43,734 nucleotides of DNA from an uncultured Verrucomicrobiales bacterium. GTDB taxonomy: Bacteria > Verrucomicrobiota > Verrucomicrobiia > Verrucomicrobiales > Akkermansiaceae. Position 1 is the first letter of the stretch. The number at the start of each line of letters is the position of its first letter. Made by a program: the position numbers and the translations under genes. Under the pieces are notes generated by a model. The model was given only the letters and a program-made list of their open reading frames with translations. It did no database searches and was not told the DNA's origin. The stretch covers positions 1 through 43,734 of the forward strand of contig CALABM010000234.1 in assembly GCA_937885815.1 (NCBI GenBank), given 5' to 3'. Shown here piece after piece: positions 14,524-23,900 of this stretch.

Positions 14524-15858
14524 CTACCCTACATTCTCCGACAAGCCTTTTATAAAAGCTCGTTCAGCCTCTTCCATTCTCAACACAAAACTTGCATAGT
14601 CCGGTGCACCTGCAGGAATCTTTAAACCTAGCTTTGTAACACTGACATCTTCCCGAGGAGCGACATTGACCTCATAAGTAGAACCTCGATTCAGCCGCAA
14701 TTTCTTCTTCTCTGCCTCTTTGCTTTCGGGATAGAGATAGAAGCCATTTTTTGCGTCAAAGCGGAACATGTAGGCAAGCAGCTGTAGATAATCTTGGCCA
14801 TCGATATTTTCAATGGGTTTATACTTAGCATCCGCAACCACTCTTTTCTCGCAGTTTCTACTGATAAAATCAGGGTAAATAGTTCCAGTCATCCCATCAA
14901 AGAGGTGCTGCGCGTCTTTTTTGGCTTTGTTCATCGGGTGATAGAAGGAATCCGTTATCAGAAGGTTGATGTACTCCTCCCACAACCAAGCACCATCAAA
15001 CAGAACGCCATATATCTTCCGTCTTCCTGAACCAATCTGATGTTTCTGGTGTTGGAGAATCAATAGACACAGCTTTTGTAAAGCGAGATACTCACGGAAA
15101 TAAGCATGGCGAACTACATTTTTCTTATTTTGCGCGATCAATTTCTGACGTTCGTGTACCTCATATCTAGGAGTCGCCTCCACTACAAGCCTGACCTCGT
15201 CTCGAGCCTTACGTAGCAAATTGTTCCCAAAAGGCTTTCGCTTAATATATTCTATGGTATGCCGCACAAGTTCCATCAGGCTGTTATCGTAAGAGAATTC
15301 ACGCCGACTGTATGCCACATTGCCGACAAAAGGAGTATTTTTCTTAATATGACTTGCAATGTTAATTGGTCCTTTTACATTCCCGTCATTATACCCACGG
15401 CAGATATACTGTTTGAATAATCCCTTCCGCATTGCCGATTTGAGGTACACAGGAAACAGGAACAACAAAAGCTCAAGCAGCCGGTTATCCAGATTAGCTC
15501 TGGACTCCATATTCACGATGTTCGGAAGATTCAAAACCTTAGACAGAAGATACAGAAAGAAGTAATCCTCGCCATCCTTGCAGAAGCGAGATTCAATAAT
15601 CAGACTCTCCTCCCCACAGCCGATGAACCCCATCACATTACAGGTGCGATAGTTGGCGTTAACCGTTTGGAGAATCATCTGTTCCCCTGTTATATCCTGA
15701 GCGTTCTTTACAGCTTCCGGGAACACGAACACCCCTTCTTTCTCAAGCTGGAGCAATGTTCTATCTGCAATTTTTTCTGTCAGGTTTTTGACTTCGCTAA
15801 AACAACTTTTTTCACATTGCGAATTATCCTTAATCCTGCACAGTTTCATTGGCGTCAT
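14524..15858 (-). CDS. mcrC: McrC-family nuclease subunit of a McrBC restriction system
   Basis: A 444-residue protein with a C-terminal PD-(D/E)xK nuclease: GTIYPDF (Asp at 330) and VVADAKYKP (Asp 343, Lys 345). A conserved WLWEEY precedes it at 291-296. The region around SYDNSLMELVRHTIEYI is also typical of McrC. McrC joins McrB hexamers to cut DNA carrying modified cytosines. It overlaps the end of mcrB by 29 nt, so the pair is co-translated. No Shine-Dalgarno is needed in that arrangement. The specific base modification recognised cannot be predicted. Confidence 0.88.
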   Translation of the reverse strand: MTPMKLCRIKDNSQCEKSCFSEVKNLTEKIADRTLLQLEKEGVFVFPEAVKNAQDITGEQMILQTVNANYRTCNVMGFIGCGEESLIIESRFCKDGEDYFFLYLLSKVLNLPNIVNMESRANLDNRLLELLLFLFPVYLKSAMRKGLFKQYICRGYNDGNVKGPINIASHIKKNTPFVGNVAYSRREFSYDNSLMELVRHTIEYIKRKPFGNNLLRKARDEVRLVVEATPRYEVHERQKLIAQNKKNVVRHAYFREYLALQKLCLLILQHQKHQIGSGRRKIYGVLFDGAWLWEEYINLLITDSFYHPMNKAKKDAQHLFDGMTGTIYPDFISRNCEKRVVADAKYKPIENIDGQDYLQLLAYMFRFDAKNGFYLYPESKEAEKKKLRLNRGSTYEVNVAPREDVSVTKLGLKIPAGAPDYASFVLRMEEAERAFIKGLSENVG

Positions 15859-17692
15859 TTTGTGATGTACACTGACAGCAATATGCCGCCTTAAATTGCT
15901 TCATTATTTCATCCTCATCGGTCATTCCATGAATATACTCATGAAGAAGAGGCTGCAGATAATCAGCCCAAAGCTGTTCGAAGTCCAAAGACTCCAACTT
16001 CAGGAAGTATGCAGGCCCGATGTGGTAATTCTCATTCAAATCCTCAACCTCAGCGATTTTATCATTGAGGGATTTCATTCTCTCGCATGCCTCGTCTTTC
16101 AGTCCCACTTTTTCCAACGATGAAAGCATTTCCAATCGGTCATCCGCCCGAAGCTGCACAAATCGGAATCGGCGACGCATAGCAAAATCAAAGCTATCAA
16201 CAGAACGGTCTATATCGTTCATCGTGCCAATGATATATACATTCTCGGGGATGTAAAATTTCTCATCAGGATCAGGGTGCAGATTGGAATACTGAGTGGA
16301 GATTTCACCGGATTTCCCACGATAACCGGGATCAATGGCATAGAACAATTCGCCAAATATCTTTGAAATCTCGCCACGATTTATCTCATCAATGATAAAT
16401 ATGTATTTTTTTTCTTTTTCCGGCTCGGCTTTTTCTTTTGGAGCAATACTTTTGCGTTTATTGATTTCGTTGTAAATGGCAAAGGCATAAGAATCCGCTT
16501 GGGTCGTATACGGCCGCCTAAAAAGGGTTATAATATCTTTAACATTATCGAAGTGCTCGTCTGCCTCCAGCATTTTCCGCACTTCATCCAACATTACGAC
16601 AAGTTTGTTGCTAGTTGCATTTTCTGGTATGGAAATATGGATATGAACCTCATCTACGCTTGTTATGTAGAACTCCGTTCCCTTTTTTGTTTTAAGGAAA
16701 CTTCCATTCTGCACTATGTCTTCGAAAAAATCCTGCATAGCTTCCTGAACCGAAAGTTCCCTTGCTACTGTTTCTAAGGATTTTTGCGAGTTCTCGAAGT
16801 TTTTTCTAGCACGGGCAACAAACTTTTTAAAAATACCATCCCGCAATTCAAACCCCATTGTTCCATCATCGTTGACTTTCGGTCTCAATCCTTCAACAAA
16901 ATCGGAATAGTCGTAACTCGGGTGAAACTGCACAAACTCGACTTGTTTTTTCTGCTCATCCGTAAGGCGAGAGAAATCTGAGTGTTCACCGTTACTGATA
17001 ATATACGCGGCAATTTCTTTTGCAAGATAGGACTTACCAGTACCGGGGGCGCCTCTGAAAATAAGATTTTTTGACTTAATGAGCGTCTCTGAGTACGAAT
17101 GACAATACCGCACACACCGAGGGGTAGTCTCTTCCTGTGCCATACGTATTTCATCCTCTCTTACTGGAGTGGCGTCTTTTTCACAGTACGTCAGAACGAA
17201 CAAATCCCCCGGCTCACCAAAACGCCGCAAACATTCCTGCACAAAAATAATCGTTGAGAATATATTCCAGCTGTAGATAACAAACCGACCACCATTACGA
17301 CACTCATAGGTCGTGTATTCTATAGAATTGCGATACTTCTTGTATTCATCTTCACTTGAAAAGATGCCACTAATCATCTCTCTGCCCGGTTTGTATTTAC
17401 AAACCGGGAAACTTTCCTTCTCTGCAACAGACAAGTCGCCTAGTTGCTTTTCGAAAATTTGGCAGGCGAGGCGCGGAAGCGTCTGATTAGAATTCCTTCT
17501 TTCACCCTTACTGTATGCACGTTTAATTACATCACCATCAGCCTTTTTGAAGTACACATCAAGAGGTTTATAGTCATCACCAAGACTAAGGTTATCCATA
17601 GTGAAACGCTCGTCGGTAGACTTGACCGACTCCGCTGTAATTGATAATTCGAATGTTTTGACGTTAAGTGTTTCCAACTCTGGTATAGCCAT
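15830..17692 (-). CDS. mcrB: McrB-family AAA+ GTPase of a McrBC restriction system
   Basis: A 620-residue protein. Residues 1-200 are a variable N-terminal domain, probably the DNA-recognition part; I see no known reader fold. The AAA+ motor follows: Walker A GAPGTGKS (214-221), Walker B IFIIDEINRGE (431-441), the McrB signature GTMNDIDRS (489-497) and arginines at 506-508. McrB uses GTP to translocate DNA and drive cleavage with McrC. A segment of about 120 residues between the Walker motifs is longer than usual. Unlike most genes here it has a good Shine-Dalgarno (AGAGGA at 17703-17698), suggesting foreign origin. Confidence 0.9.
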   Translation of the reverse strand: MAIPELETLNVKTFELSITAESVKSTDERFTMDNLSLGDDYKPLDVYFKKADGDVIKRAYSKGERRNSNQTLPRLACQIFEKQLGDLSVAEKESFPVCKYKPGREMISGIFSSEDEYKKYRNSIEYTTYECRNGGRFVIYSWNIFSTIIFVQECLRRFGEPGDLFVLTYCEKDATPVREDEIRMAQEETTPRCVRYCHSYSETLIKSKNLIFRGAPGTGKSYLAKEIAAYIISNGEHSDFSRLTDEQKKQVEFVQFHPSYDYSDFVEGLRPKVNDDGTMGFELRDGIFKKFVARARKNFENSQKSLETVARELSVQEAMQDFFEDIVQNGSFLKTKKGTEFYITSVDEVHIHISIPENATSNKLVVMLDEVRKMLEADEHFDNVKDIITLFRRPYTTQADSYAFAIYNEINKRKSIAPKEKAEPEKEKKYIFIIDEINRGEISKIFGELFYAIDPGYRGKSGEISTQYSNLHPDPDEKFYIPENVYIIGTMNDIDRSVDSFDFAMRRRFRFVQLRADDRLEMLSSLEKVGLKDEACERMKSLNDKIAEVEDLNENYHIGPAYFLKLESLDFEQLWADYLQPLLHEYIHGMTDEDEIMKQFKAAYCCQCTSQNDANETVQD

Positions 17693-17697
17693 ACTAA

Positions 17698-17703
17698 TCC
17701 TCT
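17698..17703 (-). promoter_or_regulatory. Shine-Dalgarno of mcrB
   Basis: AGAGGA on the minus strand with a 5-nt gap before the ATG. It is notable because most genes in the window lack one. Confidence 0.6.
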
Positions 17704-18243
17704 GATATTTATTACATTACTACAATCTTTACCTTATTCTCATCAGCATGCCTATCTTTATCGAAAAACAAAACTGTAATTCTACATAGGTTCCGGAGAG
17801 AATAATGCACTTATACCAGTTTAGCCCTCTTTCGTCAATCTCATTTTTGGCATCTGAATGTCGACCTCAAAGATAAGCTCCCCCTTAAACACTATAATTA
17901 CCTACCATCACAGACACACTCATCTAAACAAATGCCTTACCTCATTCGGCAAGGTATCTACCCTGTTTTTCAGGGGTGATAAAATGCAGATCAACTCACT
18001 AAGAGGAGATTCTGCAGAAACACATCGTCCAGAGCGGAAAGAAGCCGCTCTGGACGATTTCTGAATTCGATGGTGAAGTGGTGAAGATGAACTACCGGCT
18101 GTATTCAGCTGAGGTTATCGTTTCCTTCTGCGTTAACCATTCATCATCTGCTCAATTCCCACAGGAAGCTTAGGCTTTTTCAGGGCCTTGCACAAGAGAT
18201 TCACGCAATTGTGGCGTCCGGGGCATTTTGATAAGAATATGTT
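17704..18243. other. Intergenic region at the island's right edge
   Basis: About 540 nt between mcrB and the TM2 gene. It holds a CCTGTTTTTCAGGG element (17962-17975) and a long perfect hairpin (18024-18058). A short open stretch follows from about 18064, reading FDGEVVKMNYRLYSAEVIVSFC, with no start codon or known family. It may hold decayed gene fragments; I see no complete gene. Confidence 0.4.
18024..18058. repeat. Perfect 14-bp inverted repeat hairpin
   Basis: ATCGTCCAGAGCGG (18024-18037) and CCGCTCTGGACGAT (18045-18058) pair perfectly around the loop AAAGAAG. Only a weak TTTCT follows, so its role as terminator is uncertain. Confidence 0.75.
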
Positions 18244-18669
18244 TTATTTAAACGGCACGCCATTGCCATCCTTGTCCACGACAAAGATTTCAATAAGGGC
18301 CCAGAAACCGCTGATGATAGCCAGCCAACCCAAGGAAAGAACAGTAAGAAGCAGCTGAGTTACACCGCACCCGGTACGCTTAGCATAAAAATTATGGATA
18401 CCCAGACCACCAAAGAAGAAAGCCAGCAGGATGTAGCTGATGCGGCTCTTGGGAGGATAGGGATATACCGGCTGAGCGACCTGAGGAGCCGCATTAACAA
18501 CCACTACAGGAGGCTGCTGCTGAGCATAAACCGGCATGGCTGCAGGCTGAGCGGCAACAGGGGCTGCTGCGGGGGTCGGAGCTGTGTTGGCTGCGGGAGC
18601 AGGAGCACCACATGCCGGGCATACGGTAACACCCGGCTGTATTTCGTTATTGCAGTATTCGCATTTCAT
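18244..18669 (-). CDS. TM2-domain membrane protein with N-terminal zinc ribbon
   Basis: A 141-residue protein. The N-terminus MKCEYCNNEI...VCPACGAPAP is a two-CxxC zinc ribbon. It is followed by an Ala/Pro/Gln-rich linker (about residues 24-72) and a TM2 domain: SRISYILLAFFFGGLGIHNF, then YAKRTGCGVTQLLL, and GFWALIEIFVV with the charged tail DKDGNGVPFK. TM2 domains have two membrane helices joined by a short turn and occur in proteins of unknown membrane function. It is the last gene of a three-gene minus-strand set, 27 nt after the 228-residue membrane protein, and shares the zinc-ribbon feature with the SPFH protein of that set. Confidence 0.85.
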   Translation of the reverse strand: MKCEYCNNEIQPGVTVCPACGAPAPAANTAPTPAAAPVAAQPAAMPVYAQQQPPVVVVNAAPQVAQPVYPYPPKSRISYILLAFFFGGLGIHNFYAKRTGCGVTQLLLTVLSLGWLAIISGFWALIEIFVVDKDGNGVPFK

Positions 18670-18696
18670 AATAGTGTATGTTTATGGTAGGGAGAG

Positions 18697-19383
18697 TCAA
18701 AGAAGGGCCAAGCGTTCGCGCTTAGCAATTTTGTTACTAATTTCCTGTGTAATGATGGGAAGTTTTTGTTTCAGCTCGGAATCCGGAGTCGAACTGCCGA
18801 CTAAAATCTTCAGCTCATGAATCAATCCGTCCAGTTCTGCATCACATTCAGCATCTACATTTCCGGCAGCGTAACGCATTTTTTCCGAGAAGATGTGCAC
18901 GGATGAAATATAAGTGGAAATCTCCGGCACATTTCGCATACGGAGGGTACTGACAATCTCGGCAAGTTTTTCAGCACGAATAAGTGACACTTTTTTGTCT
19001 GACTTACGTTCTTCAGCAAAAGCAGCACTCTTCTGCCAAGCTGACCGCATGACGAAGCCCACGGTGCATGCGCCAAGAATGCCAACCAAGTGCAGGATGA
19101 ACAGACCTGAATAGGTACTCAGAGTCAAGGAAATAAAGATAGCAAAGAAACAGAATACCACATACCCAATCAGCGGATAAAGGACTGCCGGATTCTTCTT
19201 TTGCTCGTCCTTGGCAAAAGTGGAAAGCATAATGAGAGCCGCAAAAAAGACCAAGGCAGCCAGCGTAAAAATGAACACGGAAGTCCAAATGAGCGCGAAG
19301 GCCGGCCAAGCAGGAATCAGGAGGCATGCCAAAAGCCAAGTGATGGCAATGACAATAGCGGCAAGTATACAGAGATAAATCAT
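18697..19383 (-). CDS. Membrane protein of unknown function with cytoplasmic helical tail
   Basis: A 228-residue protein with four hydrophobic segments in the first 115 residues (starting IYLCILAAIVIAITWLLACL, then FALIWTSVFIFTLAALVFFA, YPLIGYVVFCFFAIFISLTL and FILHLVGILGACTVGFVM). A charged, probably helical C-terminal half follows, with no recognised motif. I do not recognise the family. It lies between the SPFH and TM2 genes with 26- and 27-nt gaps, so all three are likely to act together at the membrane. Confidence 0.7.
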   Translation of the reverse strand: MIYLCILAAIVIAITWLLACLLIPAWPAFALIWTSVFIFTLAALVFFAALIMLSTFAKDEQKKNPAVLYPLIGYVVFCFFAIFISLTLSTYSGLFILHLVGILGACTVGFVMRSAWQKSAAFAEERKSDKKVSLIRAEKLAEIVSTLRMRNVPEISTYISSVHIFSEKMRYAAGNVDAECDAELDGLIHELKILVGSSTPDSELKQKLPIITQEISNKIAKRERLALL

Positions 19384-19409
19384 GTTCTTCTGAAAATTAT
19401 ATTGTTAAA

Positions 19410-20480
19410 TTACAGCGAAGAACCACAGCCGCAGCAGAAACGAGCTGTAGCAGCATTCTGAGCTCCGCAGGATGTGCAGAACTTATTCTGAGGAGGAGTA
19501 GGTGTCGAGACAGCCTGTAAATCACTTCCGCAAGAACAGCAGAAACGAGCATTAGCTCCATTTTGTGTATGGCATGAGGGGCATACCTTGCCACCTGTGG
19601 ACATCACACTGGCAGCTTGCTGCATAGGACTGGTCATCCCCTGCCCCATGCCTACACCCATGGCCATGCCCATGCCGGCCCCAATGGCAGCGGATTGCAC
19701 ATTGCCCGCGCCTTCATTAGCAGCAGCTGTTTCCAACACATCGAAGGAACGCTTCTGCTGGTAGTTGAATCCCAGAATTTCCATCTCTGCGCGCTCAGCG
19801 AGTGCGCGGCGGAGTCTAGCCACGGCGGGATTACTCTCGTCCGTTGAAATAGAAGTAATGGCAAAGTGCGTGATGGTGATACCAAACTCAGACAAGCGCT
19901 CCACCAGACGAGCTTCAATGACTTCAGCAATCTGGCTTACGTGCGATGCAAGTTTCAGAAGAGAGATGCCCTGCTCTTGGATAAACTTGGCAATCATCAC
20001 TTTGGTTTCCTGCAGCATAGTCCCCTTGAAATGCTCGGAAACTGTTTTTTCAGTAAAAGCAGGCAGCGTGCCTATCAGCTTATTAAGGAAAAGTTCGCTG
20101 TTCGTCACGCTCAGGCCAAAACTGCCGAAGGCTCGCACCGGCATCATGATTCGATATTGGGGATCCTCCAGCTGAATGGGGGTAGTTGTACCCCACTTCA
20201 AATCGAGAGAAAATGATTTACGAATAAACCACACCTCCGCCACAAAGGGTGAGCGGGAAAATGGCAGATTCAGCAGCTTGGCAAATACTGGATAATTCTG
20301 CGAATCTAACGTATGCTTACCTGGTCCATAAGGGCCCACCACACGACCTTCTTTAACCAAGAAGGCTTCCTGACCGGTAGAAACGATAAGTTGTGTCCAA
20401 GTGGACAAACTGTCCGATGGGAACTTCCATGCCAGAACGCCAGGCATCGCATCCCACTTTACGACATCAATAATAGCCAT
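19410..20480 (-). CDS. SPFH-domain protein with two C-terminal zinc ribbons (YdjI-like)
   Basis: A 356-residue protein. The first 220 residues resemble the SPFH/virion-core-like family of B. subtilis YdjI (VVKWDAMPGVLAWKFPS, VSTGQEAFLVKEGRVVG, PYGPGKHTL, RIMMPVRAFGSFGLSV, ITHFAITSIS). A Gly/Met-rich stretch (about 270-300) follows, then two zinc ribbons, KVCPSCHTQNGANARFCCSCG and KFCTSCGAQNAATARFCCGCG. YdjI-type proteins act in envelope stress with PspA homologues and membrane partners; that is family knowledge, and no PspA gene is in this window. No membrane anchor is evident, so it probably docks on membrane proteins such as its operon partners. Confidence 0.82.
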   Translation of the reverse strand: MAIIDVVKWDAMPGVLAWKFPSDSLSTWTQLIVSTGQEAFLVKEGRVVGPYGPGKHTLDSQNYPVFAKLLNLPFSRSPFVAEVWFIRKSFSLDLKWGTTTPIQLEDPQYRIMMPVRAFGSFGLSVTNSELFLNKLIGTLPAFTEKTVSEHFKGTMLQETKVMIAKFIQEQGISLLKLASHVSQIAEVIEARLVERLSEFGITITHFAITSISTDESNPAVARLRRALAERAEMEILGFNYQQKRSFDVLETAAANEGAGNVQSAAIGAGMGMAMGVGMGQGMTSPMQQAASVMSTGGKVCPSCHTQNGANARFCCSCGSDLQAVSTPTPPQNKFCTSCGAQNAATARFCCGCGSSL

Positions 20481-20925
20481 ATTATTTTTTTCAGTTAATA
20501 ATTCTTACTTATTTTCTAATAACAGGTTGCAAGAATAGCTACCCGGTGTAAGCTGTAATAACAATGTGTAAGTATCCATTTTGCGTAGCTTTTAAGTTCG
20601 ATAAAGCGATCTCTGAGTATAAGCCGCGCCAATACCCACATATCGAGACCTACAGCACATCCACAATGAGTATTCTAACTCGTAAAGAAAATTTGTCAAT
20701 AAAATACATGCTATACTGTCACTTGTTTCAAGCTATAAAATCAAAATACCCCCCTAAAATTCTCCAGAGGTGCCCAATCTGCCTCCTTATGGCCGCGATG
20801 AAATAAAAAAAGATGCTTTTAGATGATGCATTTGATTTTACACTTTCCACCCAATTTGCGGTCAGCATTTTTCTGTTTGAACCCGCTTGCAAAAGTATGG
20901 GCGGTGTGGTATAAGGTAGACATAC
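20481..20925. other. Intergenic region between the SPFH module and addB
   Basis: About 445 AT-rich nt between two divergent units. An 80-codon open frame (20564-20806) has no family signature or start signal and is not accepted. The addB promoter lies at its right end; promoter elements for the SPFH operon are not clear. Confidence 0.5.
20887..20915 (+). promoter_or_regulatory. Promoter of addB
   Basis: TTGCAA (20887-20892), a 17-nt spacer and TATAAG (20910-20915). The start site should fall 3-4 nt before the ATG at 20926, so the message is nearly leaderless. Confidence 0.6.
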
Positions 20926-23900
20926 ATGAGAACGCCCGATTTAAGAATTTTTCTTGGCTGGCAGAGGCCGGCTATTGAGCTGGTTGCTGAGGAACTTTAC
21001 AGCCGCTTAAGCTCCAAGGACGAGCAGACTGCAGCTCATTATCGCCGAGCAACCTTAGTAGTGCCGACGAGCGAGAGCGGTCGCCGCCTCCGCGAATATA
21101 TGGCTGAGCTCGCCAAAAAAGAATCCGGCAAGCCCATTCTGATGCCTAAAATTACTTTGGCGGGGCATCTGATACCTACTGATGAAGATAAGGCAGCCAC
21201 GGAAACAGAAACGCTGGCGGCGTGGCTGCACGTTCTCAACACCGCAAACGCAGACACACTCAATCAATACGCTCCCCTCATCCCCCGCCGCCCTGAAACC
21301 CAGTGCGAGCGCTGGGCAGTAGCCGTGGCGCACAAGCTCATAGCGCTGAGAGCACGCCTTGAAAAAGAGGAAGTTACCTATGATACCGTAACGGGGCAGC
21401 TGGCAAAGCGAGAGCAAATCATTAACAGCAAGCTCAACGCTCTCCCGGAAGATGCTGAAACGGAGAGGCGTAATCTGACCGCTAAGCGCCAAGTCATGCA
21501 AAATGAACAGCTGCGGTGGCGCACGCTGGGCCAGCTGTTTGCCCATGTAGATAAAGTCATCACACAACTTTTCCCGAATAAAATACCGGCAGAACAATAT
21601 CGAGCCGGGCAAGTAGCCAACCCCACATGGCAAGGACAAAGGAGCACGCTTATTCTCGCTTGCATTCCGGAGCTTTCTCCCCAGTTGGAGCGTTACCTCC
21701 ATAACCTGCACGGCACGGAAGGTGGCAGGGTCGAGGCGTGGATTCATGCCCCCGAGAGCGAAAAGCAGAATTTTGATGCTATCGGGCGCCCGCTAGAAGC
21801 CGCTTGGTTCAACCGGGAAATTGACATCCCGCAAGCCTTTGTTTATACCGGAGAAACGCAGGAAGACATTGATAACAGTGCCTCTACCATTCACTTGGTA
21901 GATGATGATGAGACGCTGGCAGCGGAAGCCCTCCGCTTGGCAGCAGGCTATGACTCACGGGATGTCGTTCTATCCGTATGTGATGAAGAGTTCGCCCCGG
22001 CTATCCTGAACACCTTTGCGGCAGCGGGGTGGCAGCTCAATATCCCGGAAGGCCGGAATGCCCAAAATACCGACATCGGGCGCTTAGCGGCACAGCTGGC
22101 AGATGCCTGCGAAGCGCGCGAACAGCCGCCTACTTGGAACGATGAAACCGGTGAGCTGGCCAACAATGGCACCCAAGGGCTGGACGCCTTCATGGCCCTG
22201 CTCAGCAACACGGCGCTTCAGCAGGCTCTGGCAAAGAACCCAGAGGAGCTTCTCGGCTTGCAGAAACACATAGAAAGCCTCCGCATGTTGCTGCTTCCCG
22301 GCAGCGAGAAAGCCTTGCTGCAAATGCTGAAGGAAATCCCCCGCGTGGATGATGGGTACAAATCTATTACGAGACTCAGCGCGAGCCATAGCTCAGCCTA
22401 TTACGAGTTCGCGGAAGCTGTCTCCGAGCTTCTTGATGACTTGGGGAATGAGCATCATATATCCACCAGCCTCAGTGAGCTGGCAAAGAAACTGGCAAAA
22501 CGCCTCAGCTCAGGCTGCGCCAAGCTTCTGTCCTCATCCCTTGCTAATCAGCTGAAAACCTGCGCAGATTTACACCCATATTTACCCTCCAAGCGCTACA
22601 CCATCGAACTACTCCGCCGAAGGGTGGAAGATGGGCTCATCTCACCGGTCTTTGCTGAGCGCACCCGCACCGTAGGAGACCTGCTGGGCTGGAAAGAGCT
22701 CCCCTACACCCGCGGGAAACGCGTTATCCTGACCGCCATGCATGATGGGTGCATCCCTGAGCCCGTGCAGGAGGATGATTTCCTGCCGGAGTCTCTTTGT
22801 GAGGAATTAGGAATCCGCCATGAAAAGTTCCGCATAGCGCGTGACAGCTACTTGCTGACGGCGCTTCTGGCCAGCAGACAGCGTGATGACGAACGGGTGG
22901 ATTTCGTCCTGGCCCGCCAAAAGAAAGACGGCTCCGTGCTGGCGCCCTCCTCCCTGCTCATGCGCTGTGGCCAGTCCTTGCCCAAGAGAGCCCGAGCCCT
23001 GTTTGCCGAGAGCAAAACTCCCAAGCAGCTCCCCACAGCGGCCCCCTGCCCCCTGCGGCGAGCAGAAGGCTGCAAAAAGGCGGTAGCTCCGGGCGAGCTG
23101 GAATCCATCAGCCTGATAGCCCCCGGCAAGACGAATCCTTTCACCAAGAGGCACACTGATGAACATGGGAACTCTTACCAGAAGAGCTTCTCGCCCTCAT
23201 CTCTTTCCACCTTCCTACAGTGTCCGCTCACTTTCTGGATTAAGAACCTGCTCTACATAGACTTGGGGAATAGCTATAAGGAGAACAAAGGTGAGCTGGA
23301 GAGCAATGAATACGGCACCGTCATGCATGCTGTGCTGGATAAACTCGTGGAGCGTTTCCCTGATAAAGAAACCCTGCTCCAAGCTTGCCCCGCCGCCGCA
23401 ACTGCCCCGGCAGCCGGCATGGAACACATGCTGGCCGCCGGCAAAATGATAGCAGAAGCCGAATGGCAAACGGTTTACAACAGCACCACCACGCGAAACA
23501 AGCAAGCACTTGCCATGGAAGTGCAGCTGCAAGCCATTCACCGCACCCTGCAAGCCTTTGTTACTCAGCACATGAAAGACTTAGCCGAGGGCTGGTACAA
23601 TGTAGCAAGGGAATATACCTTCACCCCCACCATGGAGCTGCCGAATCAGGAAATCGCCCGCTTCTCAATGAATGCGGATCGAATCGACCGCAACCGAGAT
23701 GGGCGCTGGCGTATCATTGACTACAAAACATCAACCTCAGTAAAGAAACCGCACAAGATACACCTGAATGAGCTAGAAGACGCGGAAGATTCCCTCTTCT
23801 GTAAGTTCATGAACGTGCAGGGCTACGAGTTCGGCACCGTCATGTTCGGGGCTAAAATGTACCGCTGGAATGATGTCCAGCTTCCTCTCTATGCCTATGG

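Noticed and set aside
17858..18064. 68-codon open frame right of mcrB
   Set aside because: It includes the 18024 hairpin and has no family features; likely decayed or non-coding sequence.
18126..18243. Open stretch after the TM2 stop codon, reading NCVNLLCKALKKPKLPVGIE
   Set aside because: It continues the TM2 frame beyond a clear stop, has no start codon of its own, and matches no family I know; probably chance.
20564..20806. 80-codon open frame in the intergenic region before addB
   Set aside because: No recognised motif, no start signals and AT-rich composition; probably chance.
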